DNA of 64,000 nucleotides from Gammaproteobacteria bacterium (GCA_028821515.1 JAPPGA010000068.1:21790-85789), one strand, 5' to 3'. Positions 27,142 to 36,718 are shown, counted from the stretch's first letter. A program made the numbers and translations. Notes: a model not told the origin generated them from the letters alone.

Positions 27142-28689
27142 ATGGCCATCGTCGAGACGCGCTACGGCAAAGTAGAGGGGTACAGCAGCAACGGTATCCA
27201 GGGTTTCAGGGGCATTCCCTTTGCGGCCCCTCCCGTGGGAGAGCGGCGCTGGATGCCACCAGAGCCGCCCGAACCCTGGGCCGGCGTGCGTGACGCGAAA
27301 GACTGGGGCAAGCAGGCGTGGCAGGCGGCTTCGCCGGGCGAGGGCCCGCTGAAGTTCGTGTTCAACGCTGCCAACGCCGAGAAGCGCGACGAGGACTGCC
27401 TACAGCTCAACGTCTGGACGCCGGGCCTCGACGACGCCAAGCGCCCCGTCCTGATGTGGATCCACGGCGGTGGTTTCTCCGGTGGCACCGGAGGCACGCC
27501 CGTCTACGACGGCGAGATCATGTCCAGGCGCGGCGACGTGGTGGTGGTCACGATCAACTACCGGATAGGCCCGCTGGGATTCCTCAACCTGAACGGGGTG
27601 ACGGGCGGGCGCATTCCGTCGACCGGGAACGAGGGGTTGCTGGACCAGGTCGAAGCACTGAAATGGATCCGCGACAACATCGCGACGTTCGGCGGAGATC
27701 CCGGCAACGTCACCATCATGGGCGAGTCGGCCGGCGCCATGAGCGTCGGTGCGCTGCTGGCGTTTGCGCCGGCGAAGGGACTCATTCACCGGGCCATGCC
27801 GATCAGTGGTGCGGCGAGCACCGCGAACACGCTCGAACGGGCGGAAGCGATCGGAGAGGGCATCGTGCAGCAACTCGGCCTGTCCGGTAACGATGTCGAC
27901 AAGCTGATCGCGCTGGAGCCGGACGCGCTGTTGCAAGGCGCCATGGGGTTCAGGCTGCCGGAAGGCGGCATGAGCTTCGCGCCGGTCATCGACGGCAACC
28001 AACTTGCCGAATTGCCGCTGGACGCGATCCGGGGCGGCGTCGCGGACGGCATTCCGGTCCTGGTGGGCACGCAGCGAGACGAGTGGCGGCTGTTCGTCTG
28101 CCGAGGCGCGCTGGCGGCGGATCTCGACGAGACCAGGTTGGTAACCGAAGTTTCGAAAGTCGTCGAAGACGCGCAGGGCGTGATTGAAGGCTACCGACAG
28201 ATCCTTGGCGGTCGAGGCCACCCGACCGACGTGGTTTCAATCCTGGCGGCGATCGAGACCGGCCGAAAGATGCGCATACCGTCGATCGAACTGGCCGAGG
28301 CCATGGCGGCGCGAGGACAGCCGGCGTGGCAGTACGTGTTCACCCATGAGTCGCCCTGGGATGGCGGATACCTGATGGCGTCGCACGCGATCTTCATCGG
28401 CTTCCTTTTCGGCACGCATGACTACAGCGGCGAGAGCGCCGAGTTCTTCGGCCGGGGCGAGGCCGCCGACGCGCTCTCGGGGCACCTGCAGGACGCGGTG
28501 ATCAATCTTGCCAGGAACGGCAATCCCCGCACCGATGCGCTTGCGGACTGGGTCCCCTACGACACGCAAACACGCTCAACCGCCGTCTTCGGCCATCCGG
28601 TGGAGGTCGCGAGCGCTCCGTTCGATGAAGAGCGCCTGCTCTGGGCGAACCACCCCGTCGGACTGCCGTTCGGACCCGACAGGCAGTAG
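27142..28689 (+). CDS. Type B carboxylesterase
   Basis: This 515-residue esterase/lipase of the cholinesterase-like superfamily shows YSSNGIQGFRGIPFAAPPVG near the start, the EDCLQLNVWTP motif, the oxyanion hole HGGGFSGGTG and the nucleophile elbow VTIMGESAGAMSVGALL. A catalytic histidine is likely in MASHAIFIGFLFGTHD, where the family has 'H..d.pFvFG'. No signal peptide is present, so it is probably cytoplasmic. It sits before a peptide-binding protein gene with 30 bases between. Substrate unknown. Confidence 0.92.
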   Translation: MAIVETRYGKVEGYSSNGIQGFRGIPFAAPPVGERRWMPPEPPEPWAGVRDAKDWGKQAWQAASPGEGPLKFVFNAANAEKRDEDCLQLNVWTPGLDDAKRPVLMWIHGGGFSGGTGGTPVYDGEIMSRRGDVVVVTINYRIGPLGFLNLNGVTGGRIPSTGNEGLLDQVEALKWIRDNIATFGGDPGNVTIMGESAGAMSVGALLAFAPAKGLIHRAMPISGAASTANTLERAEAIGEGIVQQLGLSGNDVDKLIALEPDALLQGAMGFRLPEGGMSFAPVIDGNQLAELPLDAIRGGVADGIPVLVGTQRDEWRLFVCRGALAADLDETRLVTEVSKVVEDAQGVIEGYRQILGGRGHPTDVVSILAAIETGRKMRIPSIELAEAMAARGQPAWQYVFTHESPWDGGYLMASHAIFIGFLFGTHDYSGESAEFFGRGEAADALSGHLQDAVINLARNGNPRTDALADWVPYDTQTRSTAVFGHPVEVASAPFDEERLLWANHPVGLPFGPDRQ

Positions 28690-28719
28690 TTCCGAATCGG
28701 CCCTGTTTGCGCTCGCCGC

Positions 28720-30600
28720 GTGATGTGCCGCCAGACGCGCACATCACCGGCGCGCCTTGGCCGGTCGTTTGCCGCGGCCGTAGCACTCGGCGCGGCGTTT
28801 GCGGTGGCCGAGCCGACATTCCAGCACGGCGTTTCGTATTTCGGCGAGTTCAAGTATCCGCCCGACTTCGAGCATTTCGACTATGTGAATCCTGACTCGC
28901 CCAAGGGCGGGATGCTGGTGCTCGAAAGCAACAGCAACTGGCGCGCGTTCAATCCTGAGGGTGTCGCCACCCCAGGCGCCGGGATCATCATGGGGTCTGC
29001 GCCGGTCCTCTACGACACGCTCTTCATCCCGGCGGACGACGAACTCGGCACGTTCTACGGCAATCTCGCAGAAGCGGTGATGGTGGCCGACGACTTTACG
29101 TGGGTGCGCATCCGCCTTCGACCCGAGGCCCGCTGGCACGACGGCACTCCTGTAACGGCCCGCGATGTCGTGTTCACATTCGACTATCTTCGCGACAAGC
29201 TCGAAAAGCCGCGCAAGATCCGGGACAACCTGCAGTCGGCCTACTCGGTGATCAGGTCAATGGAGGTGCACGGCGATCACGAACTCACCTTTCACCTGCA
29301 AAAACTAAGCGGAGTAAACGCCGGCGTCGTTATCAGCCTCGGCAAGATTGCCATCCTCCCGGAGCACTACTGGCGCAAGCACGACATCACGGAACCAACG
29401 CTGGCGCCGCCGATCGGCAGCGGCCCCTACCGCATCGCGGACTTCAAGGTATCGGGGTTCCTGCTGTACGAGCGGGTTCCGGACTATTGGGGCCAGCACC
29501 TCGGTGTGCACCGCGGCCGCTACAACTTCGACCGGATCCGCTACGACTACTATCGCGACGGGACGGTGGCGCGGGAAGCGTTCCGCAAGGGCCTGATCGA
29601 CTACCGGCAGGAGACCGACCCGCGTTACTGGCACGAGGGCTACAACATTCCGGCGCGGGACAAGGGCTGGATCGTCATGCGCAGGCACAACTTCGGCACG
29701 TACGTCGGATTGATTCGCGCCTTCGTCCTCAACACCCGGCGGGAGAAGCTGGACGACGTGCGGGTGAGGGAAGCCCTGACCCTCGCTTTCGACTATGACT
29801 GGTACGACCGGGTGATCACCCAGGGCTTCTACATGCGTCCCGAAAGCTACTTCTCGCAGACGAGCTCTTCCGCCGTCGGCTCGCCCGACGCAGCCGAGAT
29901 CGCCCTGCTGGCACCCTTTCGCGATCAGCTACCCCAGCGCCTGTTCACGCAACCGTTCGGGTTCACGCGCTCGGGCGGCGTAGGGCGCAACCGTGGTGTC
30001 CTGCTAAGGGCGCGGGAACTGCTTCGGGAGTCGGGGTGGACAATACGCGAAGGCGTTTTGAGGAACGCTACCGGCGAGCCGTTCGAGCTTTCCTTCGTCA
30101 TCCGGTCCGTCGCCGAGAAACGCCTCGTCACCCCGTACGTCGATCAGCTGCATCGGCTTGGTTTCCGAACGCAAGTGCGCATGCTGGAGCCCGCCCAATA
30201 CATCAATACGATGAGGGAGTTCCATTTCGACATCTCCCTGCACGGTGTAGGGATTGGTCAACCGCCCACGCTCGAGCTGGTTTCCTATTTTCATTCGAGG
30301 AACGCACAGATGCCGCTGGGCTCCAACCACGCGGGGATTCAACACGATGCCGTGGATGCGATGGTGATGCAGGTGCTGAATGCACGTACGAAAGAAGAGT
30401 TGACCGCCGCGCAGAGGGCTCTCGATCGTATCCTGCTATGGAACTTCTACCTGATCCCGCTCATCTCGATCGAGGGGCCGCGCGTGCTCTACTGGGACAA
30501 GTTCGGCCGCCCCCCGTTCGACGCCGAGTTCCGCACCGGCTTTCCGGACACGTGGTGGTACGACGAAGCCAAGGCCGCCCGCATCAAGCTGTCGAACTGA
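28720..30600 (+). CDS. Family 5 extracellular solute-binding protein (YejA-like)
   Basis: 626 residues from GTG at 28720; ATG at 28723 is equally likely. The N-terminus is a signal peptide (LGRSFAAAVALGAAFAVAEP). The SBP_bac_5 fold follows, with YDTLFIPADDELGTFYGNLAEAV, the family motif WHDGTPVTARDVVFTFDYL, GSGPYRIADFKVSGFLLYERV, ALTLAFDYDWYD and NFYLIPLISIEGPRVLYWDKF. It would capture peptides or opines in the periplasm for an ABC importer, but no permease or ATPase genes are nearby. A relic of a second such gene lies at 10989-11267. Confidence 0.9.
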   Translation: MMCRQTRTSPARLGRSFAAAVALGAAFAVAEPTFQHGVSYFGEFKYPPDFEHFDYVNPDSPKGGMLVLESNSNWRAFNPEGVATPGAGIIMGSAPVLYDTLFIPADDELGTFYGNLAEAVMVADDFTWVRIRLRPEARWHDGTPVTARDVVFTFDYLRDKLEKPRKIRDNLQSAYSVIRSMEVHGDHELTFHLQKLSGVNAGVVISLGKIAILPEHYWRKHDITEPTLAPPIGSGPYRIADFKVSGFLLYERVPDYWGQHLGVHRGRYNFDRIRYDYYRDGTVAREAFRKGLIDYRQETDPRYWHEGYNIPARDKGWIVMRRHNFGTYVGLIRAFVLNTRREKLDDVRVREALTLAFDYDWYDRVITQGFYMRPESYFSQTSSSAVGSPDAAEIALLAPFRDQLPQRLFTQPFGFTRSGGVGRNRGVLLRARELLRESGWTIREGVLRNATGEPFELSFVIRSVAEKRLVTPYVDQLHRLGFRTQVRMLEPAQYINTMREFHFDISLHGVGIGQPPTLELVSYFHSRNAQMPLGSNHAGIQHDAVDAMVMQVLNARTKEELTAAQRALDRILLWNFYLIPLISIEGPRVLYWDKFGRPPFDAEFRTGFPDTWWYDEAKAARIKLSN

Positions 30601-30687
30601 TCAACCCCCGAATGTCCTCCCTGAAGCAAAGGGCCGCCAAAGTGCGCTAAGGTGCATGAGGTTCAGAACGCCAAAAGGGGATCAACA

Positions 30688-31230
30688 ATGTCCAAGTATC
30701 GACGCGTCGTCACGGGGCATGACGACGAGGGCAAGTCCATCATCGCCATGGACGGCGGGCCCGGCATCCGGCGCGGCAACTTGTACGAGATGTGGTGCAC
30801 ACAGAGCATGCCCACCCACAATCGCGAACTGGTGGATGCCGTCGAGACGCGCCCCGGTTTTCTCGAACCCGATCCCGACGGCACGATATTCCGTTTTTTC
30901 GAAGTGCGGCCGGAACGCGAGCATGGGAGCCGCGAGGATCGCGAACGCGAAAACCAGAAACGCCTCGCGGCCATGAGCGAAGAAGAGAGGGCCGCAGCGA
31001 TCGAGCGGAGACCGGACACCTCCCGCCACCCGGGGATGCACAAGACCAAGACGGTGGACTACATCATCCTGCTCAGAGGCGAGGTGACGATGCTGGTCGA
31101 CAAGGGCGAAGTGGACCTGAAGCCGTTCGACGTCGTCATCCAGCGCGGCACCAACCACGCATGGGTGAACAAGGGCGACGAGACGGCAGTCCTGGTAGCG
31201 ATGATGGTGGTGGCCGAACCGCTACCCTGA
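30688..31230 (+). CDS. Cupin-domain protein
   Basis: ATG at 30688, preceded by AAAAGGGG, gives 180 residues; the track start at 30652 is less likely. A beta-rich N-terminal half (GRNLYEMW-type strand, TIFRFFEVRPEREHGS) is followed by a charged helix and then a cupin barrel (PGMHKTKTVDYIILLRGEVTMLVDKGEVDLKPFDVVIQRGTNHAW is the region; only part of the metal site is clear, with His in GTNHAW). These proteins often occur near ring-opening dioxygenases or as sensors. No catalytic function can be assigned. Confidence 0.8.
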   Translation: MSKYRRVVTGHDDEGKSIIAMDGGPGIRRGNLYEMWCTQSMPTHNRELVDAVETRPGFLEPDPDGTIFRFFEVRPEREHGSREDRERENQKRLAAMSEEERAAAIERRPDTSRHPGMHKTKTVDYIILLRGEVTMLVDKGEVDLKPFDVVIQRGTNHAWVNKGDETAVLVAMMVVAEPLP

Positions 31231-31238
31231 GCGGGGTT

Positions 31239-32612
31239 TCACGCAAAAGCGTGCGACGCGATGAACTCCTTGACCGCGTCGACATCCGGCGGCAACACCG
31301 TCTTCCGCTCGGGAAGGTCTGCCAGTCCGTCCAGGACCGGGTGATGCGCGACATCCTCGCCTGCCGAGGCATTGACGGATTCGGGGAACTTCGCGGGATG
31401 CGCGGTTGCGAGGCACACGACCGGCCCCGATGGTTGATGCCGCCGCGCGGCGGCCACGCCGACGGCGGTATGTGGATCCAGCACGTATCCGTGACGCGCG
31501 TATACGTCACCGATCGTGGCCATGGTCTCCTCTTCGCTCACGGCGGCGGGCACGATGCCCTCATCCATCGGCCGGCCGTCTTCGATTCGGGCGGAGCCGT
31601 TTGCCGCGAAATCTGCCATGAACGTCTCAAGCGCTTCGGAACCGCCTAGCCGATAGTAGAGAAAGCGCTCGAAATTGCTCGCGACCTGGATGTCCATGGA
31701 CGGGCTGATGGTGCGATGCACGGGACCCAGCGCATAGACCCCCGTGGCGAAGAACCGGGCGAGGATATCGTTGCTGTTGGTCGCGAGAATGAGCCTGTCT
31801 ATCGGCGCGCCCATCGCACGCGCGAGGTAGCCCGCCAGGATGTCTCCGAAATTCCCGGTGGGGACGCTGAACGTCACCGGCCGATCGAACTTCAGGGCCG
31901 TGTGGAAGTAGTACACGGTCTGCGCCATGAGCCGTGCCCAGTTGACGGAATTGACGGCGCCGAGATCGAATCGTCCCTTGAACGTCAGGTCGCCGAAGAT
32001 CGATTTCACGACCCGCTGGCAGTCATCGAAAGTGCCCTGGATGGCGAGACAATGCACGTTCGGATCCGGCGTCGTGGTCATCTGGCGGGCCTGGAGTTCG
32101 CTTGTCCCCCCGTCCGGATAGAGCACGAAAATGCCGATGTTCGGGCGATTCCGGGCACCGGCGATTGCGGCGCTTCCCGTATCCCCGCTCGTCGCGCAAA
32201 GGATGTTGAGACGCCCGCCCCTCGCGTTAAGGATGTGTTCGAACATCCCGCCCAGCACCTGCATGGCGATGTCCTTGAAGGCGAGCGTCGGGCCGTGGAA
32301 CAGCTCCAGCACCCGCAGGTCGCCAACCTGCTCGAGTGGCGCGACATCAGGGTGCCGAAACGATGCGAAAGCCTTCACGACAATGCGTTCCAGCTCTTCG
32401 CGAGAGAGATCGCCAACGAACAGCTCGAACAACTCTACCGCGAGCTCTGCGAAACCAAGGCCGCGCCAATCGTCCAGCCGGGAGCCGAGATCGGGAATCG
32501 ACTCGGGCAAAAGCAGTCCGCCGTCCGGGGCCAGACCTGTCATGACCGCGTCCTGAAACGGCATGGGCGATGTGCGCCCTCTTGTGCTTACGTACCGCAT
32601 AAGGCGACGCAT
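31239..32612 (-). CDS. thrC: Threonine synthase
   Basis: ThrC makes threonine from O-phosphohomoserine using PLP. The track start gives 457 residues; the second Met (32600, MRYVSTRGRTSPMPFQDAV) is the more typical opening. The PLP lysine lies in GPTLAFKDIAMQVLGG, and the cofactor phosphate site in LCATSGDTGSAAIAG. FDDCQRVVKSIF and SVPTGNFGDILAGYLA are also typical. Usual partners hom and thrB are not beside it. A terminator hairpin after amtB separates it from the operon upstream. Confidence 0.96.
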   Translation of the reverse strand: MRRLMRYVSTRGRTSPMPFQDAVMTGLAPDGGLLLPESIPDLGSRLDDWRGLGFAELAVELFELFVGDLSREELERIVVKAFASFRHPDVAPLEQVGDLRVLELFHGPTLAFKDIAMQVLGGMFEHILNARGGRLNILCATSGDTGSAAIAGARNRPNIGIFVLYPDGGTSELQARQMTTTPDPNVHCLAIQGTFDDCQRVVKSIFGDLTFKGRFDLGAVNSVNWARLMAQTVYYFHTALKFDRPVTFSVPTGNFGDILAGYLARAMGAPIDRLILATNSNDILARFFATGVYALGPVHRTISPSMDIQVASNFERFLYYRLGGSEALETFMADFAANGSARIEDGRPMDEGIVPAAVSEEETMATIGDVYARHGYVLDPHTAVGVAAARRHQPSGPVVCLATAHPAKFPESVNASAGEDVAHHPVLDGLADLPERKTVLPPDVDAVKEFIASHAFA

Positions 32613-32651
32613 CTTAGCCGAAACAGGGTCACTGACTCACGCTAGCAGCGA

Positions 32652-32684
32652 TGCAAAAGAAAAGGGGCGCGATTCGCGCCCCTT
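32652..32684 (-). terminator. Intrinsic terminator of amtB
   Basis: The stem AAGGGGCGCG/CGCGCCCCTT has a three-base loop. On the minus strand it is followed by TTTTCTTTTG, a proper U-rich tail, 27 bases after the amtB stop. This is the clearest intrinsic terminator in the window. Confidence 0.88.
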
Positions 32685-32710
32685 CGCAGTTTTGCGAGTG
32701 GAATCGGATG

Positions 32711-33955
32711 TCAGCTCTGGGCGAACTCCGGGTAGGCCTCGATGCCCGTCTCGGAAATGTCCGCACCGACCTCTTCGTCTTCTTCGGCGAGGCGGATGCC
32801 CATCGTGAACTTCAGGATTGCCCACACCGCCAGGCTCGCGAGGAAAACCCAGCCGAAGATGCCGACGATACCGGTCAACTGGCCAGCGATGGTCGCATCG
32901 GGATTGTTGAAGACCACGGCCAGGATGCCCCATATGCCCGCCACGCCATGCACGCTGATGGCGCCCACCGGATCGTCGATCCTGAGTTTGTCGAGGAGGA
33001 CGATGGAGGGGACCACGATCAGGCCCCCGACCGCGCCGATGATCATCGACCAGAACGCCGTTCCGTTCAGCGGGTCCGCGGTGATAGAGACGAGGCCCGC
33101 GAGGGCGCCGTTCAATGCCATTGTGAGGTCGGCCTTGCCGAACCAGATATGGGCCAGGATCAGGGCCGCGACGAGGCCGCCGCAGGCGGCGATATTCGTG
33201 TTCACGAACACCTGTGCGACCGCGTTCGCCTCGTCGATGTTGGAGAGCTTCAGCTCGGAACCACCATTGAAACCAAACCAGCCAAACCACAGTACGAACA
33301 TGCCGAGCGTGGCCAGAGGCATGTTGCAGCCGGGGATCGCGTTGACGCGTCCGCCGGGGCCGTACTTGCCGGCGCGGGGTCCGAGCAGGAGCACGCCGGC
33401 CAGCGCCGCCGCCGCACCGCACATGTGCACGATGCCGGATCCCGCGAAGTCGGAGTAACCCGCTTCCGAGAGCCAACCGCCGCCCCAGGTCCACATCCCC
33501 TGCACGGGATAGATGAGCCCGGTCAGCACGACAGCAAAAATCAGGAACGCCCAGAGCTTCATGCGCTCCGCTACCGCCCCCGACACGATCGACATGGCCG
33601 TCGCGACGAACACAACCTGGAAGAAATAGTCGGACCGCTTCGAGTAGTAGGTGTCCCCGCCGCTCGCGAGCGTGTCCGCAACCGTATTCTCCGCGCCGAT
33701 GAGCGTGCCGAAGCTCGGCAGAATCGCGCCCGCGTCCACGTTCTCGTACATGATGTAGTACCCGAACAGCAGGTACATGATGCACGCGATGGAGTAGAGC
33801 GAGACGTTCTTCGTCAGGATCTCCGCCGTGTTCTTGGCGCGGACCATGCCCGCTTCCAGCATGGAAAAGCCGCACGCCATGAACATGACGAGCACGCCCA
33901 TCACCAGAAAGTAAAAGGTGTCTAGTGCGTAGTTGGTTTGGATCAAGTCTTCCAC
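32711..33955 (-). CDS. amtB: Ammonium transporter AmtB
   Basis: AmtB is a trimeric inner-membrane channel for ammonium. 414 residues with 11 membrane helices; no cleaved signal is obvious (MEDLIQTNYALDTFYFLVMG). The twin histidines of the pore are in SGIVHMCGAAAALAGVLLLG and GAISVHGVAGIWGILAV. The outer substrate gate region FVLWFGWFGFNGGSELKL is typical. The gene follows glnK by 35 bases. GlnK plugs AmtB when nitrogen is plentiful. A sigma-54 promoter with NtrC-like sites precedes the operon (35153-35367). Confidence 0.97.
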   Translation of the reverse strand: MEDLIQTNYALDTFYFLVMGVLVMFMACGFSMLEAGMVRAKNTAEILTKNVSLYSIACIMYLLFGYYIMYENVDAGAILPSFGTLIGAENTVADTLASGGDTYYSKRSDYFFQVVFVATAMSIVSGAVAERMKLWAFLIFAVVLTGLIYPVQGMWTWGGGWLSEAGYSDFAGSGIVHMCGAAAALAGVLLLGPRAGKYGPGGRVNAIPGCNMPLATLGMFVLWFGWFGFNGGSELKLSNIDEANAVAQVFVNTNIAACGGLVAALILAHIWFGKADLTMALNGALAGLVSITADPLNGTAFWSMIIGAVGGLIVVPSIVLLDKLRIDDPVGAISVHGVAGIWGILAVVFNNPDATIAGQLTGIVGIFGWVFLASLAVWAILKFTMGIRLAEEDEEVGADISETGIEAYPEFAQS

Positions 33956-33990
33956 GTAAATCTCCCGATATTCACCGGGCGTTTCGGCGC

Positions 33991-34338
<348 letters not shown>

Positions 34339-34352
34339 TCACTCATAGTTGG

Positions 34353-35039
34353 CTACATGCTTTTTGAAATCGAAAAAACCAGGCGGAGCTCGCAATCGGC
34401 ACCGCAGACTTCTTCCTCCAAATTCGTCCCAACGACGGCGAGACCGAGGTCTGCACCTCCGATGGGAATCGTCAGCGTGACACTATAGTCCATGTAGCTG
34501 TCCTCGTCCGGTCCACCAACCTCTTCCGCCATGCTCATCCCAACCTGGAAATCGAGACTCGCGGCATCGGTCGGTGCCCAGCTATAGCCGATGTAGGGGT
34601 ACAGGAACGATGGCCCGCCCGCACCGAGGTATTCAGGGGAATAGTTGACGCCCAGGGTGATGGCGCCGATTCCGATGGAACCAGCGATTTCCATGTAGTC
34701 CAGGCTGTCCCCCTCGCTCGGATACTCGAAGCGAATGACGCTGACATCGAAGGTGGTGCCATTACCGAGTTCACCCCCGTAGCCTGCGTAGAGATCGATC
34801 TCCGTGCTCGCATCGTCACCGTATTTCAGGTTGGACGCCCAGGTGCCGATGTAGAAGCCGGATTCAAACCCGTAGTCGAATCCACCCTGGATCGCCGGGT
34901 CGCGGGTCGTCTGGGACCAACCCCGGAAGGAGTAGTCCGTGGCGACCGTGACGTTGCCTGAGATCTCTCCCGCGGCAGCTCCCGTCCCGGTCCAAATGGT
35001 CATGAACGCTGCTGAGAACGCTATCGCTATCTTTTTCAT
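34353..35039 (-). CDS. TorF-family putative porin
   Basis: This 228-residue outer-membrane beta-barrel has a signal peptide (MKKIAIAFSAAFMTIWTGTGAAAG) and alternating strands such as SGNVTVATDYSFRGWSQT, YIGTWASNLKYGDDASTEIDLYAG and YMDYSVTLTIPIGG, features of the Gcw_chp/TorF family. Genes of this family often precede glnK-amtB, and the product is thought to let ammonium or small nitrogen compounds cross the outer membrane. That function is inferred. Two Cys near the end (EEVCGADCELRL) are unusual and could form a disulfide. Confidence 0.85.
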   Translation of the reverse strand: MKKIAIAFSAAFMTIWTGTGAAAGEISGNVTVATDYSFRGWSQTTRDPAIQGGFDYGFESGFYIGTWASNLKYGDDASTEIDLYAGYGGELGNGTTFDVSVIRFEYPSEGDSLDYMEIAGSIGIGAITLGVNYSPEYLGAGGPSFLYPYIGYSWAPTDAASLDFQVGMSMAEEVGGPDEDSYMDYSVTLTIPIGGADLGLAVVGTNLEEEVCGADCELRLVFSISKSM

Positions 35040-35152
35040 AGGGACAATTACCTCTTTTCCCTTGTTGCCGAAATCGGCCAGCGGGGCCGGTGCCTTTGTT
35101 GTAGTTGTTCACCGACAGCGGTCACGCCCGCAACCCCGCCTGTCTATATCCA

Positions 35153-35168
35153 AGCACTAATCGTGCCA
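35153..35168 (-). promoter_or_regulatory. Sigma-54 promoter of the porin-glnK-amtB operon
   Basis: On the minus strand TGGCAC-GATTA-GTGCT matches the consensus TGGCAC-N5-TTGCW at ten of eleven fixed positions. GG and GC are exactly ten bases apart, as sigma-54 requires. Transcription would start near 35141, about 100 bases before the porin ATG. Confidence 0.78.
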
Positions 35169-35328
35169 CCTGCGTCGCCAACGGACGAATCCCGGACATT
35201 ATCGTGCCCAGGAGCCTTCAAGCCGGGGAAGACTCCCCGACCGCTGACGCGTAAGGAAGTGCCCGCGTTCCCCCGTCGGAGGAGGCGTACTTCCATGGAG
35301 CCCAATTTTCGGCCTTTCTCGCCCCATA

Positions 35329-35345
35329 TGCACTATCGTTGTGCG
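35329..35345. promoter_or_regulatory. NtrC-like binding site 1
   Basis: TGCAC-TATCGTT-GTGCG has the 5-7-5 layout of the NtrC consensus TGCAC-N7-GTGCA, with one mismatch at the last base. It lies about 195 bases upstream of the predicted sigma-54 start. Confidence 0.68.
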
Positions 35346-35350
35346 GATTT

Positions 35351-35367
35351 CGCACCACGGAAGTGCG
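35351..35367. promoter_or_regulatory. NtrC-like binding site 2
   Basis: CGCAC-CACGGAA-GTGCG is a 5-7-5 palindrome with its centre 22 bases from site 1, about two helical turns. That would suit cooperative binding of two NtrC dimers on one face. Confidence 0.65.
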
Positions 35368-35467
35368 CCTGGATACCCGCGGTAGTACTCAATTCTCCGC
35401 CGATTGCGCAGTTTTCGAACTGCAACCGCAGTAGCATTGGGCCTGTCGGAACCTTCGCGCCGAGACG

Positions 35468-36595
35468 ATGCGTCGAGACGATTTGTCGCTTTTCTGCGAA
35501 ACGATCTCCCAAGGCCTGGGCAAGGTGGCGGCGCGTTTCGTTCGGGACATGGTCAGCGGGATCCATAGCTCGCGCTCCGTGCGATTGATGGATATCGCCC
35601 GGATTCTCGACGAGAACATCCCCCTGCACGCAACCCACAAGCGCCTCAGCCGTAACCTGGCCAACACCGAGACGGGGCGCAGGGTGGCCGAGAACCTGAT
35701 GCAAGTGGCGTGTGCCCGGGTCAACGACAACACGCGATTGCTCCTGCAGTTCTTCGACCTCGAGAAACGCTACGCGGAAAAGATGGAGTTTCTCTCGCCG
35801 CTTGGCGACGACGGCGAGGGGCCACCCAAGCGTGGCTACAGGCTGTGCGAAGTCATCGCCAGTGACGCCGGCAGCACCGCATTCCATCCCATCGCGCTTC
35901 GGCCCTGGTCGGCCCGGGCGCCGAACTCGGGGGCAGGCGAAGTTCCGGCGCTCATTCGAGAAGTGAGGCGCGCAACGGGTGGAAAGGGCCTCATCGTCAA
36001 TCGCTCCCCGGTACCGGACCCGGCGCTTCTGCTGGAACTCGCGCAGGATCCCGACTGCCGGTTCGTGTTGAACCAGCACGACGACGTCGAACTCATCTAC
36101 CGTCGCCACCAGTACACGGGTTCCGAACTGGCCGAGCGGTGTTCCACACCCTACGCCACAACGATGTACAAGCTCTGGGACGACACCGACTACGCGGTGT
36201 TCTGCCACTTCGGATACCTCCCCGTGCGACTGCCCGATTACCCCGACCGGCCATTGTTTCTCGTGGTGGTGCGTTTCGACCTGCAGCACGGCACGTATCA
36301 GACTCCACGCTTTCTGCTGCTGACGTCCGAACCCATGCGCCGCAACCGGCTCGTGCTGTCGCAACTCGTCGAAGCCTTCCTGTCGCTCGAACAGATCGAG
36401 AGGACGAACTCCGCGCTCAAGTCACAGTACCGGCTGTCCACCGTACAGGTGCAAAAATTCGACCGGCTGAAGACCTTGCTCGCGCTGTTCGAGTGCGCGT
36501 GCCACTGGGCCGCACTGGACTCAACCGCGCTGCGGACCGGTCCCGACTTCGCGTTCACGCCACATCCCGACAGGGAACTGCAGCCCTACTTCTAG
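35468..36595 (+). CDS. IS4-like DDE transposase relative, catalytically degenerate (possibly domesticated)
   Basis: The intact 375-residue ORF follows the layout of IS4-type transposases: an N-terminal region with LHATHKRLSRNLANTE, then LEKRYAEKMEFLSP, GYRLCEVIASD, and FVLNQHDDVELIYR. LFLVVVRFD and a C-terminal helix (LVEAFLSLEQIERTNSALK) follow. In active relatives the first Asp sits in an I-D-x-T/G-D strand before the 'YA.KME' motif; here it reads LLLQFFDLEKRYA. The second lies in 'v-D-R-g-g-D-R'; here it reads LIVNRSPVPDP. Only the C-terminal Glu seems kept. No terminal inverted repeats are seen. A domesticated DNA-binding role is inference. Confidence 0.62.
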   Translation: MRRDDLSLFCETISQGLGKVAARFVRDMVSGIHSSRSVRLMDIARILDENIPLHATHKRLSRNLANTETGRRVAENLMQVACARVNDNTRLLLQFFDLEKRYAEKMEFLSPLGDDGEGPPKRGYRLCEVIASDAGSTAFHPIALRPWSARAPNSGAGEVPALIREVRRATGGKGLIVNRSPVPDPALLLELAQDPDCRFVLNQHDDVELIYRRHQYTGSELAERCSTPYATTMYKLWDDTDYAVFCHFGYLPVRLPDYPDRPLFLVVVRFDLQHGTYQTPRFLLLTSEPMRRNRLVLSQLVEAFLSLEQIERTNSALKSQYRLSTVQVQKFDRLKTLLALFECACHWAALDSTALRTGPDFAFTPHPDRELQPYF

Positions 36596-36718
36596 GGGAA
36601 CCCCGTTCCTTGCAACGTGGCGCCAGCGCGGCCGGCGTCGAGAGTGATTGTCCGGGCCAGGATTGGGCCCTTCAGATGTGGCGAGGTTCCCCGCTCACGA
36701 CCCGTCAGGCGCGTTCCG

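Larger units (their letters stand above)
35040..35467. other. Control region between porin-glnK-amtB and a transposase-like gene
   Basis: The 428 bases hold a sigma-54 promoter (35153-35168), a small hairpin (CGGGGA-AGAC-TCCCCG, near 35225-35240) and two NtrC-like palindromes (35329-35345 and 35351-35367). No ORF is supported. The spacing suits DNA looping from the NtrC sites to the promoter. Confidence 0.65.

Noticed and set aside
32651-33925. Plus-strand 424-aa ORF opposite amtB
   Set aside because: Starts inside the amtB terminator and is antisense to a well-conserved transporter.
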